Below, in pieces: positions 43,698 through 52,573 of a stretch of DNA of 64,000 nt. The notes under the pieces were generated by a model. The model did no database searches, was not told where the DNA came from, and saw only the letters and a list, made by a program, of their open reading frames with translations. The translations under genes were made by a program, and so were the position numbers. The stretch is taken from positions 1 to 64,000 of the forward strand of contig JAUHYI010000001.1 of NCBI GenBank assembly GCA_030426385.1. The letters run 5' to 3'. Position 1 is the stretch's first letter, and each line of letters starts with the position of its first letter. The stretch comes from Phycisphaerae bacterium. GTDB taxonomy: Bacteria; Planctomycetota; Phycisphaerae; Phycisphaerales; Phycisphaeraceae.

Positions 43698-44738
43698 ATG
43701 AAAAAAGAATTAGGCGTCGGCATCGTCGGACTCGGCTGGGTAGCGGGTGCGCATATCAATGCAATGAATGCTGTCAATGGTGCCAATGTGACCGCGATAT
43801 GCTCGAGGCGCGAACACAATGTGGACGAACTCGAAGCGCAATTCGGTATTCGCCCGAGGGTTTATCAAGATCTATCCGACATGCTGAACGACCCGGATGT
43901 CGATATCGTCGATATCTGTACACCACATCCTTTTCACAAGGATCAAGCTATCGCCGCGGCCGAGGCCGGCAAAAACCTCATCATCGAAAAACCACTTGCT
44001 ATCAACTGGGACGATGCGCAAGCTATTCGTAATGCGGTCCAAACCGCTGGCGTGCAAGCGTGTGTCTGTTTCGAATGCCGATTCAGCGCACACTTTCGAA
44101 TGATTCGATCGGTCATCGACCAGGGCTTACTCGGCGAAATCCATTACGCCGAAGTGGATTACTATCACGGCATTGGCCCGTGGTATGGCCAGTTCGACTG
44201 GAATGTCAAAAAAGACATCGGCGGCAGCAGTCTTCTCACCGCCGGTTGCCACGCACTCGATGCCATGCTGATGTTCATGGATGGTGCCGTCGAGGAAGTG
44301 ACCAGCTATCACACCAGCTCGTCCTCCGACACATTCAAGCCTTACGAATATCCAACCACCAGCGTCTCAATCGTGAAGTTCGACGACGGCCACATTGGCA
44401 AAGTCACCAGTTGCATCGATTGCCTGCAACCCTACTACTTCCACATTCATCTTGTGGGCAGCGAAGGCTCCCTGCTGGACAATCGCTTCACCAGTCGCAA
44501 ACTTGATGGCTTAAAATCCAACCAATGGAGCACACTGGAAACATCGTTGATTGATAGTGGCAGCGTCGACGATCATCCTTACGAACCCCAGTTCCAGGCA
44601 TTCATCAATGCCTTGCAACAAAACCAGCAGATGCCACAGACTGATATTGAGACTGCTTTCGAATCACATCGCGTGGCTTTTGCCGCCGACTGCTCTGCCA
44701 ATGAAAATCGCACCGTCAAACTGAGCAGCTATCGATAA
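43698..44738 (+). CDS. Gfo/Idh/MocA-family oxidoreductase
   Basis: Oxidoreductase of 346 residues from ATG 43698, with AAAGAGG about 11 bases upstream; a TTG at 43689 is less likely. Rossmann motif '[13 protein letters not shown]', catalytic 'IIEKPLAIN', and the C-terminal '[12 protein letters not shown]' with the expected His/Asp. All conserved residues are present, so it is probably an active NAD(P)-dependent sugar or inositol dehydrogenase. It is the last forward gene of the cluster and ends 18 bases from the convergent ceramidase-like gene. It is the third Gfo member in this series, and each belongs to a different subgroup. Confidence 0.88.
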   Translation: MKKELGVGIVGLGWVAGAHINAMNAVNGANVTAICSRREHNVDELEAQFGIRPRVYQDLSDMLNDPDVDIVDICTPHPFHKDQAIAAAEAGKNLIIEKPLAINWDDAQAIRNAVQTAGVQACVCFECRFSAHFRMIRSVIDQGLLGEIHYAEVDYYHGIGPWYGQFDWNVKKDIGGSSLLTAGCHALDAMLMFMDGAVEEVTSYHTSSSSDTFKPYEYPTTSVSIVKFDDGHIGKVTSCIDCLQPYYFHIHLVGSEGSLLDNRFTSRKLDGLKSNQWSTLETSLIDSGSVDDHPYEPQFQAFINALQQNQQMPQTDIETAFESHRVAFAADCSANENRTVKLSSYR

Positions 44739-44756
44739 ACGGATCAGGCTTGCGCG

Positions 44757-46175
44757 TTAAGCCCTTGCGCTGTCGCGCAAAAGAATTTCGCCAAGTACCA
44801 CACATTGTTGGATCAACACATCAAGCGCTTTGCCAGTGAACGGACTTTGATGCGCCGCATAGCAATCCATATCCGACATATGATCCGGATACAGATAACC
44901 ACACCAACCATTGGCCACATTCAAAACCAGCACCGAATGATCTGGAAACGCCTCACGCAAGCGCTGTTGTAAATCGGAATAGGCTTCGTTCGGCTGTGCC
45001 ATCAGCAAGGCATCGCCCAAACGCCAACCCCATACCGTATGAATCGCATCACCCTCACGATCAATCTGTTCAACTTGATTAATGCGGCGTCGAATTCGTT
45101 CCGACTGTGCCCGATCGGCACATGAATCCAACTGCGCACGCAATGCCTTAGCCGTTGGTATCGACTTCATCGGCAAATCCAACACGCGCGTGCTTGCATG
45201 GCATGTCGCGCTCGGCTCATCCTCTTGCGTTCGCCACACTGCCAGCGGCGCGCCGGATTCAACCACTTCCTGCATCACCAGTTTATGCCCTGGTAGCAAC
45301 ATACCTGACAGCACACTGAGCACAGCGTAGCCAAGCTGTCGACCATGGCCTTCGGCCACATTCACGTCAGCGACGTATTGCAATCTGGGCGCAAGTTCCC
45401 CCGATGCTCCTTGAAGAAACGCACAAGGCGCACCACCCGTTTCAGCCTCCACCACCGAACGCATTGCCCCCACATAATCGGGCGAGATAAGTTTGTTCTC
45501 CCACGCTAACGTTGTGGGATGGCACGCGTAATTCACGATCGTCGCCAACAATTTCTTATCTGCATTTCCCGTTAGCCGCCCCACCAGCAATGTGTCATCC
45601 GCAGGTTTTTCCGGATTAAAACCACAAACCAAACGCTCACCATCAGGATCCGGAAGATCACGATTGGCCGCAAGATTGCAATGGCCCGTATCCCATGTCA
45701 ACGTACAAGCCTGGTGCTGACTTTGTGCAATAGCCAACGTCGAAATTTGCTTCACACGATCGATCGTCTGTTGAAGGTAAGGCTCGATCATTTCCCCGCC
45801 GGGCAGATCGCTGCGTTCAAGATTAATCATGCCCGCAGCATGCGTATGCGTGCAAGAGATAATCAACCTGGCCGAATCGTCACCCAACATCGCCAGCAAA
45901 GGTTCACGCAACCGAGCCAATTCTCGGCCGGACACAAACACCCAGTCAAGCACAATCAGCAAGAGTGGCAGCTCATTCTTCCCACCTCGGAATGCGAGCG
46001 TTGTGGCCGTAAGCGGTTGATGCACACCACTGCAACGATCATGCGTCGCCGCACCCCACATGCGTGCATACATACCCACCGGCGGCGTGATCTCACACCG
46101 AGTCACACCGGCATACACACTCGATGCGCGCGGTCGCCATTCACGAAGGGATCGATCATGCGAAGCTGCTGACAT
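44757..46175 (-). CDS. neutral-ceramidase-like zinc hydrolase, cytoplasmic
   Basis: Protein of 472 residues, the second member of this family in the window. The zinc-site pieces 'CTHTHAAG' (H110, H112), 'NYACHPT' (H219) and a late Glu in 'MAQPNEAYSDL' are conserved. The nucleophile region reads 'LQGASGELAPR', so Ala262 sits where the ceramidase serine is expected. No signal peptide and no C-terminal immunoglobulin-like domain are present. It follows the SDR gene after 35 bp in a reverse operon with a GalD-type dehydratase, which points to sugar-derived rather than lipid substrates. The true reaction is unknown. Confidence 0.8.
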   Translation of the reverse strand: MSAASHDRSLREWRPRASSVYAGVTRCEITPPVGMYARMWGAATHDRCSGVHQPLTATTLAFRGGKNELPLLLIVLDWVFVSGRELARLREPLLAMLGDDSARLIISCTHTHAAGMINLERSDLPGGEMIEPYLQQTIDRVKQISTLAIAQSQHQACTLTWDTGHCNLAANRDLPDPDGERLVCGFNPEKPADDTLLVGRLTGNADKKLLATIVNYACHPTTLAWENKLISPDYVGAMRSVVEAETGGAPCAFLQGASGELAPRLQYVADVNVAEGHGRQLGYAVLSVLSGMLLPGHKLVMQEVVESGAPLAVWRTQEDEPSATCHASTRVLDLPMKSIPTAKALRAQLDSCADRAQSERIRRRINQVEQIDREGDAIHTVWGWRLGDALLMAQPNEAYSDLQQRLREAFPDHSVLVLNVANGWCGYLYPDHMSDMDCYAAHQSPFTGKALDVLIQQCVVLGEILLRDSARA

Positions 46176-46210
46176 AGTTTTCTAACTTTCTCGCAAGCGG
46201 CTCAGGGATT

Positions 46211-46996
46211 CTAAGATTGGACTTGATATGCTGGCGAAACCAACGAAAGGCCACCATCCATGACAATCGCCTGGCCGGTCACATGCGGGTTGTCTGGATC
46301 GCATAGCCATACCACTTGTCGAGCAACTTGCTCTGCGGTAATCAACTGACGCACGGGAACTTTTTGTTCTGCTTTCTCGCGATTTTCGGGATGATCTTTG
46401 AAAAACTGCTTCGTCAATCCTGCGTCAACATAACCCGGTGCAATTTCATTTACACAAATCCCATGCGGCGCCAGTTCGAGTGCCATGCACTGCATCAACA
46501 TTCGCAACCCTGCTTTAGATACACAGTAAGCGGGGATCTGAGGATGCGCACGATGGGCTGCCCATGAACCCACAAAAACGAAACGCCCAGACTGTTTCAC
46601 ATTGACCATGCGTTTGGCCACAGCCTGAGACATCAACAATGCGCCATCAAGATTCACCGCCAGTTGTTTGCGCCACTGTGCGGGATCAATCGTTAACAGA
46701 TTACCCCTTTCAACCACAGCGGCATTCATCACCGCGATGGTAGGACACCCCAATGTCTCCTCGACCTGATCCACCCACCCGTGCATGGCTTGAGCATCGG
46801 TTACGTCGACCGAATCGTAACGCGCACGAATGCCATACGTTTCCAGATTGCTCACGAATGATTGACCGGCCTGGGCATCCGCTAAATCTGAAATCGCCAC
46901 ATCCGCACCCGCCTGCGCGATTGCCTTAGCAACCGCTCGACCGATGTCGCCTAGACCTCCACTGATCATCGCTACTTGGCCTGCCAGATCTAACAT
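46211..46996 (-). CDS. short-chain dehydrogenase/reductase (SDR)
   Basis: Classical SDR of 261 residues: cofactor motif 'ISGGLGDIGRAVA' near residue 11, 'MNAAVVERG', Ser in 'VGSWAAH' and Y-x-x-x-K in 'YCVSKAGL', ending in 'TGQAIVMDGGLS'. Its ATG shares one base with the dehydratase stop (TAATG), so the two are translationally coupled. It probably oxidises the free sugar to the lactone or acid that the dehydratase uses, or the 2-keto-3-deoxy acid formed from it; both steps are known for related SDRs in fucose and other sugar-acid pathways. Confidence 0.88.
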   Translation of the reverse strand: MLDLAGQVAMISGGLGDIGRAVAKAIAQAGADVAISDLADAQAGQSFVSNLETYGIRARYDSVDVTDAQAMHGWVDQVEETLGCPTIAVMNAAVVERGNLLTIDPAQWRKQLAVNLDGALLMSQAVAKRMVNVKQSGRFVFVGSWAAHRAHPQIPAYCVSKAGLRMLMQCMALELAPHGICVNEIAPGYVDAGLTKQFFKDHPENREKAEQKVPVRQLITAEQVARQVVWLCDPDNPHVTGQAIVMDGGLSLVSPAYQVQS

Positions 46997-48174
46997 TACC
47001 AGTCTCCTACGCTTCCGTCAGGATAAAATGTTCGCTGAAGCACTTCCTGCTCAAACGGGTGGCGCTTCACTTCATCTTCATTGACTTCCACACCTAGACC
47101 TGGCCGTGTGTTCGGCCTCACCAGACGCCCTTTTGACTCAACGGTATAACCCTCACTTACCACGTCGGCACGCCAAGGCACATCCGCATGGACCGATTCA
47201 CAAATCGCATACGACGGCGTGGCAAAACCCAGCTCTAAACTTGCCGCAGTGCTGACCGGCCCCTGCGGATTGTGCGGCGCCAGTATGACACGATAAGTCT
47301 CAGCCATGGCGGCAATTCGCCGAGCTTCACTCAGTCCACCGCAGTGCGTGATGTCAGGCTGCAACACACGGCACGCGCGTTTCTCCAACAACTCACGGAA
47401 CGCATGCTGACTGATCAGTCGCTCACCCGTAGCGATCGGCGTGCCGACAGCTCGCTGAATGTCCGCAATGCTATCGATTGTTTCCGGCCAGCACGGTTCT
47501 TCGAAAAAGTACAACCCATAAGGCTCCAGCGCTCGCGCGAATTGCATCCCCATGGCTGGCGAAGGCCGAGCATGGCAATCCACCATGATGTCAATATCAT
47601 CGCCCACAGCTTCACGCATCGCCGCCACGCACGCCTCTGCATGCCGAACAGGCCGTCGCCCTTCCAACGGCATCGTTTCTGGAACAGCCATGCTTTTGAA
47701 TGCCGTGTAACCATCGGCCACCGCATTCTGTGCAAGCTCCGCAAATCGCTTGGCATTGTCCGTCGACGTTTCGTAAAAGTCTTCCATGCGCCCGCCCCCA
47801 AGATGACAATACAAACGCACATAGTCGCGCACAGGGCCACCCCATAATTGATGGCAAGGCACATTCAATGATTTTCCGAGAATATCCCACAATGCCAGAT
47901 CGATGCCGCTGATCGCTGTCCCGCGCACGATACCATTGCCATGCCAGAAATGTTGGCGATACATCATCTGCCAAAGATGCTCGACGCGACGCGGGTCTTC
48001 ACCTATCAAAAGCTGACTGATATCTTCAATCGCACCGACAACTGCGCGGGTGTGCCACTCCAATGTCGCCTCACCCCAACCCCATAAACCCGGTTGGTCC
48101 GTGAGCACTTTGACAAAAATCCAGTTTCGCATTCTGGCATGACAGACATATGTTTGAATGGCCGTGATTTTCAT
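46996..48174 (-). CDS. enolase-superfamily sugar-acid dehydratase, D-galactonate dehydratase (GalD)-like
   Basis: Enzyme of 392 residues with the GalD/ManD-type active site: D199-x-H201 ('MVDCHAR'), E225 ('FFEEP'), E251 ('ATGERL'), and H301 in '[11 protein letters not shown]'. The N-terminus, '[10 protein letters not shown]' with '[15 protein letters not shown]', matches the capping domain of galactonate dehydratases. These enzymes use Mg to convert an aldonate to its 2-keto-3-deoxy acid. Galactonate, fuconate or another aldonate cannot be told apart here. It is first in a reverse operon (SDR, ceramidase-like follow) and divergent from gntR and a pyruvate-aldolase-type gene, which together make a non-phosphorylative route. 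Confidence 0.88.
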   Translation of the reverse strand: MKITAIQTYVCHARMRNWIFVKVLTDQPGLWGWGEATLEWHTRAVVGAIEDISQLLIGEDPRRVEHLWQMMYRQHFWHGNGIVRGTAISGIDLALWDILGKSLNVPCHQLWGGPVRDYVRLYCHLGGGRMEDFYETSTDNAKRFAELAQNAVADGYTAFKSMAVPETMPLEGRRPVRHAEACVAAMREAVGDDIDIMVDCHARPSPAMGMQFARALEPYGLYFFEEPCWPETIDSIADIQRAVGTPIATGERLISQHAFRELLEKRACRVLQPDITHCGGLSEARRIAAMAETYRVILAPHNPQGPVSTAASLELGFATPSYAICESVHADVPWRADVVSEGYTVESKGRLVRPNTRPGLGVEVNEDEVKRHPFEQEVLQRTFYPDGSVGDW

Positions 48175-48259
48175 GAACTTATTTCCTTAACGACGGATTC
48201 TCACCCCGAGTATTGATCACAATCCAGTCTTACCCAACCCCGTTCATACGCACTGGTTT

Positions 48260-48382
48260 TCCACTGTTTTAACCGACTTTAACAGACACGAATATCACGA
48301 TAAAACACTAAAATACACGATTATTAACGAGAAAATACATTGACGATCTTGCCAAGGTTGTATACAATGTATCCACTGTTTT
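48260..48382. repeat. paired 11-bp direct repeats flanking the gntR promoter
   Basis: TCCACTGTTTT occurs at 48260-48270 and again at 48372-48382, 112 bases apart, on either side of the promoter and palindrome of the divergent region. Both copies are exact. They may be secondary regulator sites; coincidence is possible at this length. Confidence 0.4.
48340..48368 (+). promoter_or_regulatory. gntR promoter with overlapping TTGTATACAA operator
   Basis: TTGACG (48340-48345) and TACAAT (48363-48368) are separated by 17 bases, a strong sigma-70 promoter reading into gntR at 48420. The perfect 10-bp palindrome TTGTATACAA (48358-48367) covers the -10 box. It resembles FCD-type GntR operators (T-N-G-T-N-N-N-A-C-N-A class), so autorepression is likely. 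The enolase-type operon starts on the other side at 48174; its own core promoter was not clear. Confidence 0.65.
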
Positions 48383-48419
48383 TCCGCGATGCAAGCCTGC
48401 CCTCGAAACCTGTACCGCT

Positions 48420-49082
48420 ATGACTTCCAACTCGGTTTATCACAAGCTCAAAAAATGGATTTACCAAGGCAAACTGTCGCCCGGACAGCGCCTTGTCGAA
48501 ACCGATCTGGCCAATCTCATGGGGACAAGCCGGATACCACTTCGCGAATCATTACGGCGACTGGAAACCGAAGGCTTGATCTACAGCATTCCTCACAAAG
48601 CAACCTATGTCGCAGATCTGTCACTGATAGACATCCGCGAAATCCTGCTCATGCGCCGCTTGCTGGAGCCTGCCGCAGCGAACCTGGCAAGCCAACACGG
48701 CACTCCCCGTTTCTTTGCATACCTTCGCCGCTTGGCTAGCCGCATGGGCGAAGCCGCACGCAACGATCAGCCTCACACACTGCATCAACTCGACTATCGT
48801 TTTCACCACGCCATCATCAAAGCCTCTCGATGCCAACGACTATTACGCGCGTACGAAAGTTGTCATATTCAAATTGTGGGACCACGCGTGGACTATCAAG
48901 ATCTGCAATGGGAAACCGGCGAGCTCACCGAAAAGCTACACCTTAGACTGGCGGAACTCATCGAATCTGGTGACGGCGACAAGGCAGAAGATTATGCCCG
49001 CCAAGTGCTCGATGACGCCATAACCGCCATGGACGAATATCATGCAACTTTACCTTCTCACGCTTATCCGAGTGCATCATGA
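48420..49082 (+). CDS. GntR-family (FadR/FCD subfamily) transcriptional regulator
   Basis: Regulator of 220 residues. Winged helix at residues 5-70 ('LANLMGTSRIPLRESLRRLE', then 'LIYSIPHKAT') and an FCD effector domain after about residue 80, with 'DYRFHHAIIKASRC' and 'HLRLAELIESGDGDKAEDYA' shortened here to 'ELIESGDGDKAE'. FCD domains bind metal and carboxylates, suiting a sugar-acid effector. Its stop overlaps the aldolase start (ATGA), and the gene is divergent from the GalD-type dehydratase. A palindromic operator covers its own -10 box. It most likely represses both arms in the absence of the aldonate. Confidence 0.9.
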   Translation: MTSNSVYHKLKKWIYQGKLSPGQRLVETDLANLMGTSRIPLRESLRRLETEGLIYSIPHKATYVADLSLIDIREILLMRRLLEPAAANLASQHGTPRFFAYLRRLASRMGEAARNDQPHTLHQLDYRFHHAIIKASRCQRLLRAYESCHIQIVGPRVDYQDLQWETGELTEKLHLRLAELIESGDGDKAEDYARQVLDDAITAMDEYHATLPSHAYPSAS

Positions 49083-50005
49083 CATCATCTGAAAACAATA
49101 CGAACCAACTCACCGGCGTTTTTTCGGTCATCCAAATGCCGTATCACGATGATGAAACCATCGACTACGATACGCTGGCCCATGAAGTGGATTGGCTCTA
49201 CCGTCATGGCGTCGACGGCCTGGTCGTCGCCATGGTGTCCGAAGTGCTACGCTTAACCGAACAGGAACGCCGCGAGGTGGCCGCATTTCTTGTTCAACAT
49301 GGACAAAACCGCGGCCGGGTCATCACCAGCGTTGGCGCAGAAAGCAGCTACCAAGCATGCGAACTGACGCGCGCTGCCGAAGCCGCTGGGGTAGACGCCT
49401 TGATGGCAGTACCACCGATTGCCATCGCAGCCGATGAATCTGAAATTCGCCGATATTACGAACGGATTGTGCACGCGACGAAATTGCCTGTGATTGTGCA
49501 GGATGCCAGCGGCTATGTGGGCAAACCGATGTCGATCACCATGCAGGCTCAGCTACTCAACGACCTCGGCTCACAAATTTATTTCAAACCCGAAGCGGTT
49601 CCTATCTGCCCAAGACTTACTGCTCTGCTCGAGACAACCGACGGCCAAGCTCGCATTTTCGAAGGAACCGGCGGTATCTCACTGGTGGATAGTTACCGAC
49701 GAGGCATTGTCGGCACGATGCCAGGCGCGGAAATGCCCTGGGCCATTCGCGCGTTGTGGGATGCGCTTGAAGCCAACGATAAACCACGCATCAACAACAT
49801 CTCGCTTCCACTTGCAGCGCTGGTCAGTATGCAAAAAAGCCTTGATACTTTTCTAGCTTTCGAAAAATATCTGCTTGTTAAACAAGGCGTTTTTCAAAAC
49901 ACCATCATTCGCGGACCTGTCGGATATCAAATCGAAAAGCAAACGTGCGTCGAAATCGATCGCATTTTCGACTTGCTGCAACAAGCAGCCAAGCCCACGG
50001 CCTGA
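49079..50005 (+). CDS. DHDPS/N-acetylneuraminate-lyase-family aldolase
   Basis: Class I lyase of 308 residues. The Schiff-base Lys is K170 in 'IYFKPEAVP'; the pyruvate-carboxylate site appears near the N-terminus as 'MVSEVLRL' instead of the common G-T-T-G-E, and 'FEGTGG' follows the Lys strand. The tyrosine site reads 'QDASGYVGKP' rather than 'Y-N-x-P'. In this family such variations are common in 2-keto-3-deoxy-sugar-acid aldolases and dehydratases. Its start overlaps the gntR stop by 4 bases, and the divergent arm encodes a GalD-type dehydratase, so cleavage of the 2-keto-3-deoxy acid to pyruvate and an aldehyde is the likely role. Confidence 0.86.
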   Translation: MTSSENNTNQLTGVFSVIQMPYHDDETIDYDTLAHEVDWLYRHGVDGLVVAMVSEVLRLTEQERREVAAFLVQHGQNRGRVITSVGAESSYQACELTRAAEAAGVDALMAVPPIAIAADESEIRRYYERIVHATKLPVIVQDASGYVGKPMSITMQAQLLNDLGSQIYFKPEAVPICPRLTALLETTDGQARIFEGTGGISLVDSYRRGIVGTMPGAEMPWAIRALWDALEANDKPRINNISLPLAALVSMQKSLDTFLAFEKYLLVKQGVFQNTIIRGPVGYQIEKQTCVEIDRIFDLLQQAAKPTA

Positions 50006-50112
50006 TATCGCTTAACGCATTCTGCATGCATAACCCAATTCATATGGCTTTGTTTAAATCCACGCACAGCTATCCTGCATCGATGATGCACCCATTAATT
50101 GATTGAACCGAT

Positions 50113-51273
50113 ATGCCTAAAAATCATAATCACGAGAAGCCTGCGATACGGCTTGGCTTAATTGGAGCAGCTGGACGCGGCGGCACCCTGGGGCGATTTG
50201 CATCTCACATGGGCCTACATGTGGCAGCGGCATGCGATATCAATCCGGACCAACTTAAGCAAGCCCAAATTCGTTTTGAGTCACCCCATACTTTTACCGA
50301 TTACGAAGCCATGCTCGACTCGGGACTCATCGATGCTGTCGTCATCGGCACGCCTATGCATCTTCACGCAGATCAAGCCATCGCCGCACTCAAACGCGAT
50401 ATTCACGTTCTTTCCGAAGTGACGGCTGCGGTATCCATTGACCAATGCAAGCAACTTGTGCAAGCCACTGAAACATCCCAAGCGATATACATGATGGCAG
50501 AGAACTACATTTATACCCGGCCAAACATGTTTATTGCCGGGCTTGTGAATGCCGGTCTATTTGGTGATGTCTATTACGCTGAAGGTGAATACATTCACGA
50601 ACTCAAAGAACTCTGCGAACAAACAACCTGGCGTCGCCAGTGGCAATCGGGAACGCATGGCATCACCTACCCCACGCACAGCCTGGGGCCTATCCTGCAA
50701 TGGTTTGAAGGCGACCGAGTCGCTCGCGTGTGTTGTGCCGAAAGCGGATCACACCATCAAGACCCACGCGGCAAACCTTATGCTTGTGATACGGCAGTGA
50801 TGCTGGCACAAACAACCGCTGGTCGATTGATCAAAATTCGGATCGATATCGTGTCAGACCGCCCCCATGCCATGACGAACTACCAACTCCAAGGCACTGA
50901 CGGCGCGTATGAATCCAGCCGCGGCGGCCCATGCGATCGCGGCAAGGTCTGGCTTCGGTCCCTCAATACAAACTGTGATGACTGGCTCGATAACGACACG
51001 CTCATGACGCAATCGGCTTTGCGGCAATACCTACCCCAAGGATGGCGCGACGCAGAAAACAATGAAGCGCTGCACGATGCTGGGCACGGCGGCAGCGATT
51101 ATTTCGTTTTTCAAGATTTTGCAAAAACCATTCGCAATGAAATCCCCTGCCCAATCGATATCCACCGAGCCATGGATATGACATTGCCCGGCATCATCAG
51201 CGAACAGTCTGTTAAAAACAGCCAATGGGTTGATGTGCCCGATTCGCGAAGCTGGTGCTCAGGCAATTCATGA
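50113..51273 (+). CDS. Gfo/Idh/MocA-family protein lacking the EKP lysine, GH109-like branch
   Basis: Rossmann protein of 386 residues. The dinucleotide motif 'LGLIGAAGRGGTLG' is present, but the E-K-P triad is E102-V103-T104 ('LSEVTAAVS'), so the usual catalytic Lys is missing. The C-terminal domain has 'TYPTHSLGPILQWFEGDRV', close to the Y-P-T-H-G-L-G-P pattern of GH109 NAD-dependent glycosidases, and 'DAGHGGSDYFVFQDF'. It resembles the protein at 37600 in both features. It follows the aldolase by 107 bp and converges on GH29 with 16 bases between stops. A redox-assisted glycosidase or a binding protein are both possible. Confidence 0.82.
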   Translation: MPKNHNHEKPAIRLGLIGAAGRGGTLGRFASHMGLHVAAACDINPDQLKQAQIRFESPHTFTDYEAMLDSGLIDAVVIGTPMHLHADQAIAALKRDIHVLSEVTAAVSIDQCKQLVQATETSQAIYMMAENYIYTRPNMFIAGLVNAGLFGDVYYAEGEYIHELKELCEQTTWRRQWQSGTHGITYPTHSLGPILQWFEGDRVARVCCAESGSHHQDPRGKPYACDTAVMLAQTTAGRLIKIRIDIVSDRPHAMTNYQLQGTDGAYESSRGGPCDRGKVWLRSLNTNCDDWLDNDTLMTQSALRQYLPQGWRDAENNEALHDAGHGGSDYFVFQDFAKTIRNEIPCPIDIHRAMDMTLPGIISEQSVKNSQWVDVPDSRSWCSGNS

Positions 51274-51289
51274 GATCGCGACATGCTCT

Positions 51290-52573
51290 TTATTCTGGCA
51301 CCAGTCGCGCAATTCGCACGATAAGATCCGTGCCATAAGGATAGCCCGTCGCATTGAATGACATCAAACCAGCCTGGGCATTTTGAGAAAAGTCCAGTTT
51401 CTCCCCATTGTCCAACCAAGCGATTTCACCAATGGCTCGATCGTAGTTGCCTATGGCACGCGGCCCGATGCCTCCACCTTCTAACGTGACATGTGCATCG
51501 CCTTCACGCCCCAACCTGAAAGCGAAATAGTAATCCGCATCACCATCAACGCGGAGCATAAAATCATCACCGGCACATTGAACCTGCGGTAATGGCTGGC
51601 CGTGATAAACCGCGTCCGATGCCTGACGCACCCAATCCCCAGCTCGACGTAACGCCGCTTGCTCATAGTCGGGAATTCCACCCTGTGCTGTGGGCCCGAC
51701 GTTCAACAAATAGTTCGCCCCGACTTTTCGACATTTACATAACATCTCAATGATATGGGCCGGGGATTTATAATTAAAATCTTGCGTACCGATGCCCCAA
51801 TGATTGTTCATGGTCTGACACATTTCGCCAGCCACAAATTTCGCCTGAGCACTCTGATCACGAAAGCTCGGCTCGCCTTGTTCGAACGTTACCGAATCAA
51901 CTTCAGGGTGCCCCAGCTTGCCCTGCTCATCAAGGCCCGTGTTGTTGACAATGATTGCTTCCGGTTGGTGTCGACGAATCAACGCATACAGATCGGCCAC
52001 ATGCCAATCAAGATCGGGCCGACACCAGTTACCATCGAACCACAACCCACCAATCGGGCCGTATTGCGTACAGAGAATTTCCACTGAATCGTTGAGATAT
52101 TGCAGGTACTCATTCATTTCAGCCTGATCAAGATCATAGGTTTTTTTATCTCGCCAGAACCAGTCCATGGTGGTGTGGTAGAGCATGGGCAACAAATCGT
52201 TCCGATTGCACGCATCAATATACTCAGCAACCAGATCACGTTTAGCAGGCGAACTTGGTGCGTCAAAAGTATTGAGCCCCCGCGTGTCATACAACGAAAA
52301 CCCATCGTGATGTCGTGTCGTCAAACACAAATACTTCATGCCGGCATCGGCGGCGAGACGACACCACGCATCGGCATCGAAATTTTCGGCCGTGAATGTT
52401 TTTGCCAGCGCCGCATAGACCTTGCGTTCGACCGGCCGATTATGTTGAACCCATTCGCCACACCCTAGCTGTGAATACAAACCCCAGTGCAAAAACATGC
52501 CGTAACCTAAATTTTGAAACCGATCAATACGAGGCAAAACAGGCAGCGTATTCGAAACATTTTCTTGTGGCAT
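51290..52573 (-). CDS. GH29-family alpha-L-fucosidase-like protein, no signal peptide
   Basis: Glycoside hydrolase of 427 residues from ATG 52573. GH29 hallmarks: 'YGMFLHWGLYS' (H29-W30), 'LTTRHHDGFSLYDT' (H88-H89), and the nucleophile D180 in 'GGLWFDGNW'. A C-terminal beta domain follows after about residue 330. GH29 enzymes remove alpha-L-fucose by a retaining mechanism. The upstream in-frame extension to 52687 has no signal peptide or family similarity and is rejected. A cytoplasmic fucosidase beside an SDR, an aldonate dehydratase and a pyruvate-type aldolase would fit L-fucose use, by inference. Confidence 0.9.
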   Translation of the reverse strand: MPQENVSNTLPVLPRIDRFQNLGYGMFLHWGLYSQLGCGEWVQHNRPVERKVYAALAKTFTAENFDADAWCRLAADAGMKYLCLTTRHHDGFSLYDTRGLNTFDAPSSPAKRDLVAEYIDACNRNDLLPMLYHTTMDWFWRDKKTYDLDQAEMNEYLQYLNDSVEILCTQYGPIGGLWFDGNWCRPDLDWHVADLYALIRRHQPEAIIVNNTGLDEQGKLGHPEVDSVTFEQGEPSFRDQSAQAKFVAGEMCQTMNNHWGIGTQDFNYKSPAHIIEMLCKCRKVGANYLLNVGPTAQGGIPDYEQAALRRAGDWVRQASDAVYHGQPLPQVQCAGDDFMLRVDGDADYYFAFRLGREGDAHVTLEGGGIGPRAIGNYDRAIGEIAWLDNGEKLDFSQNAQAGLMSFNATGYPYGTDLIVRIARLVPE

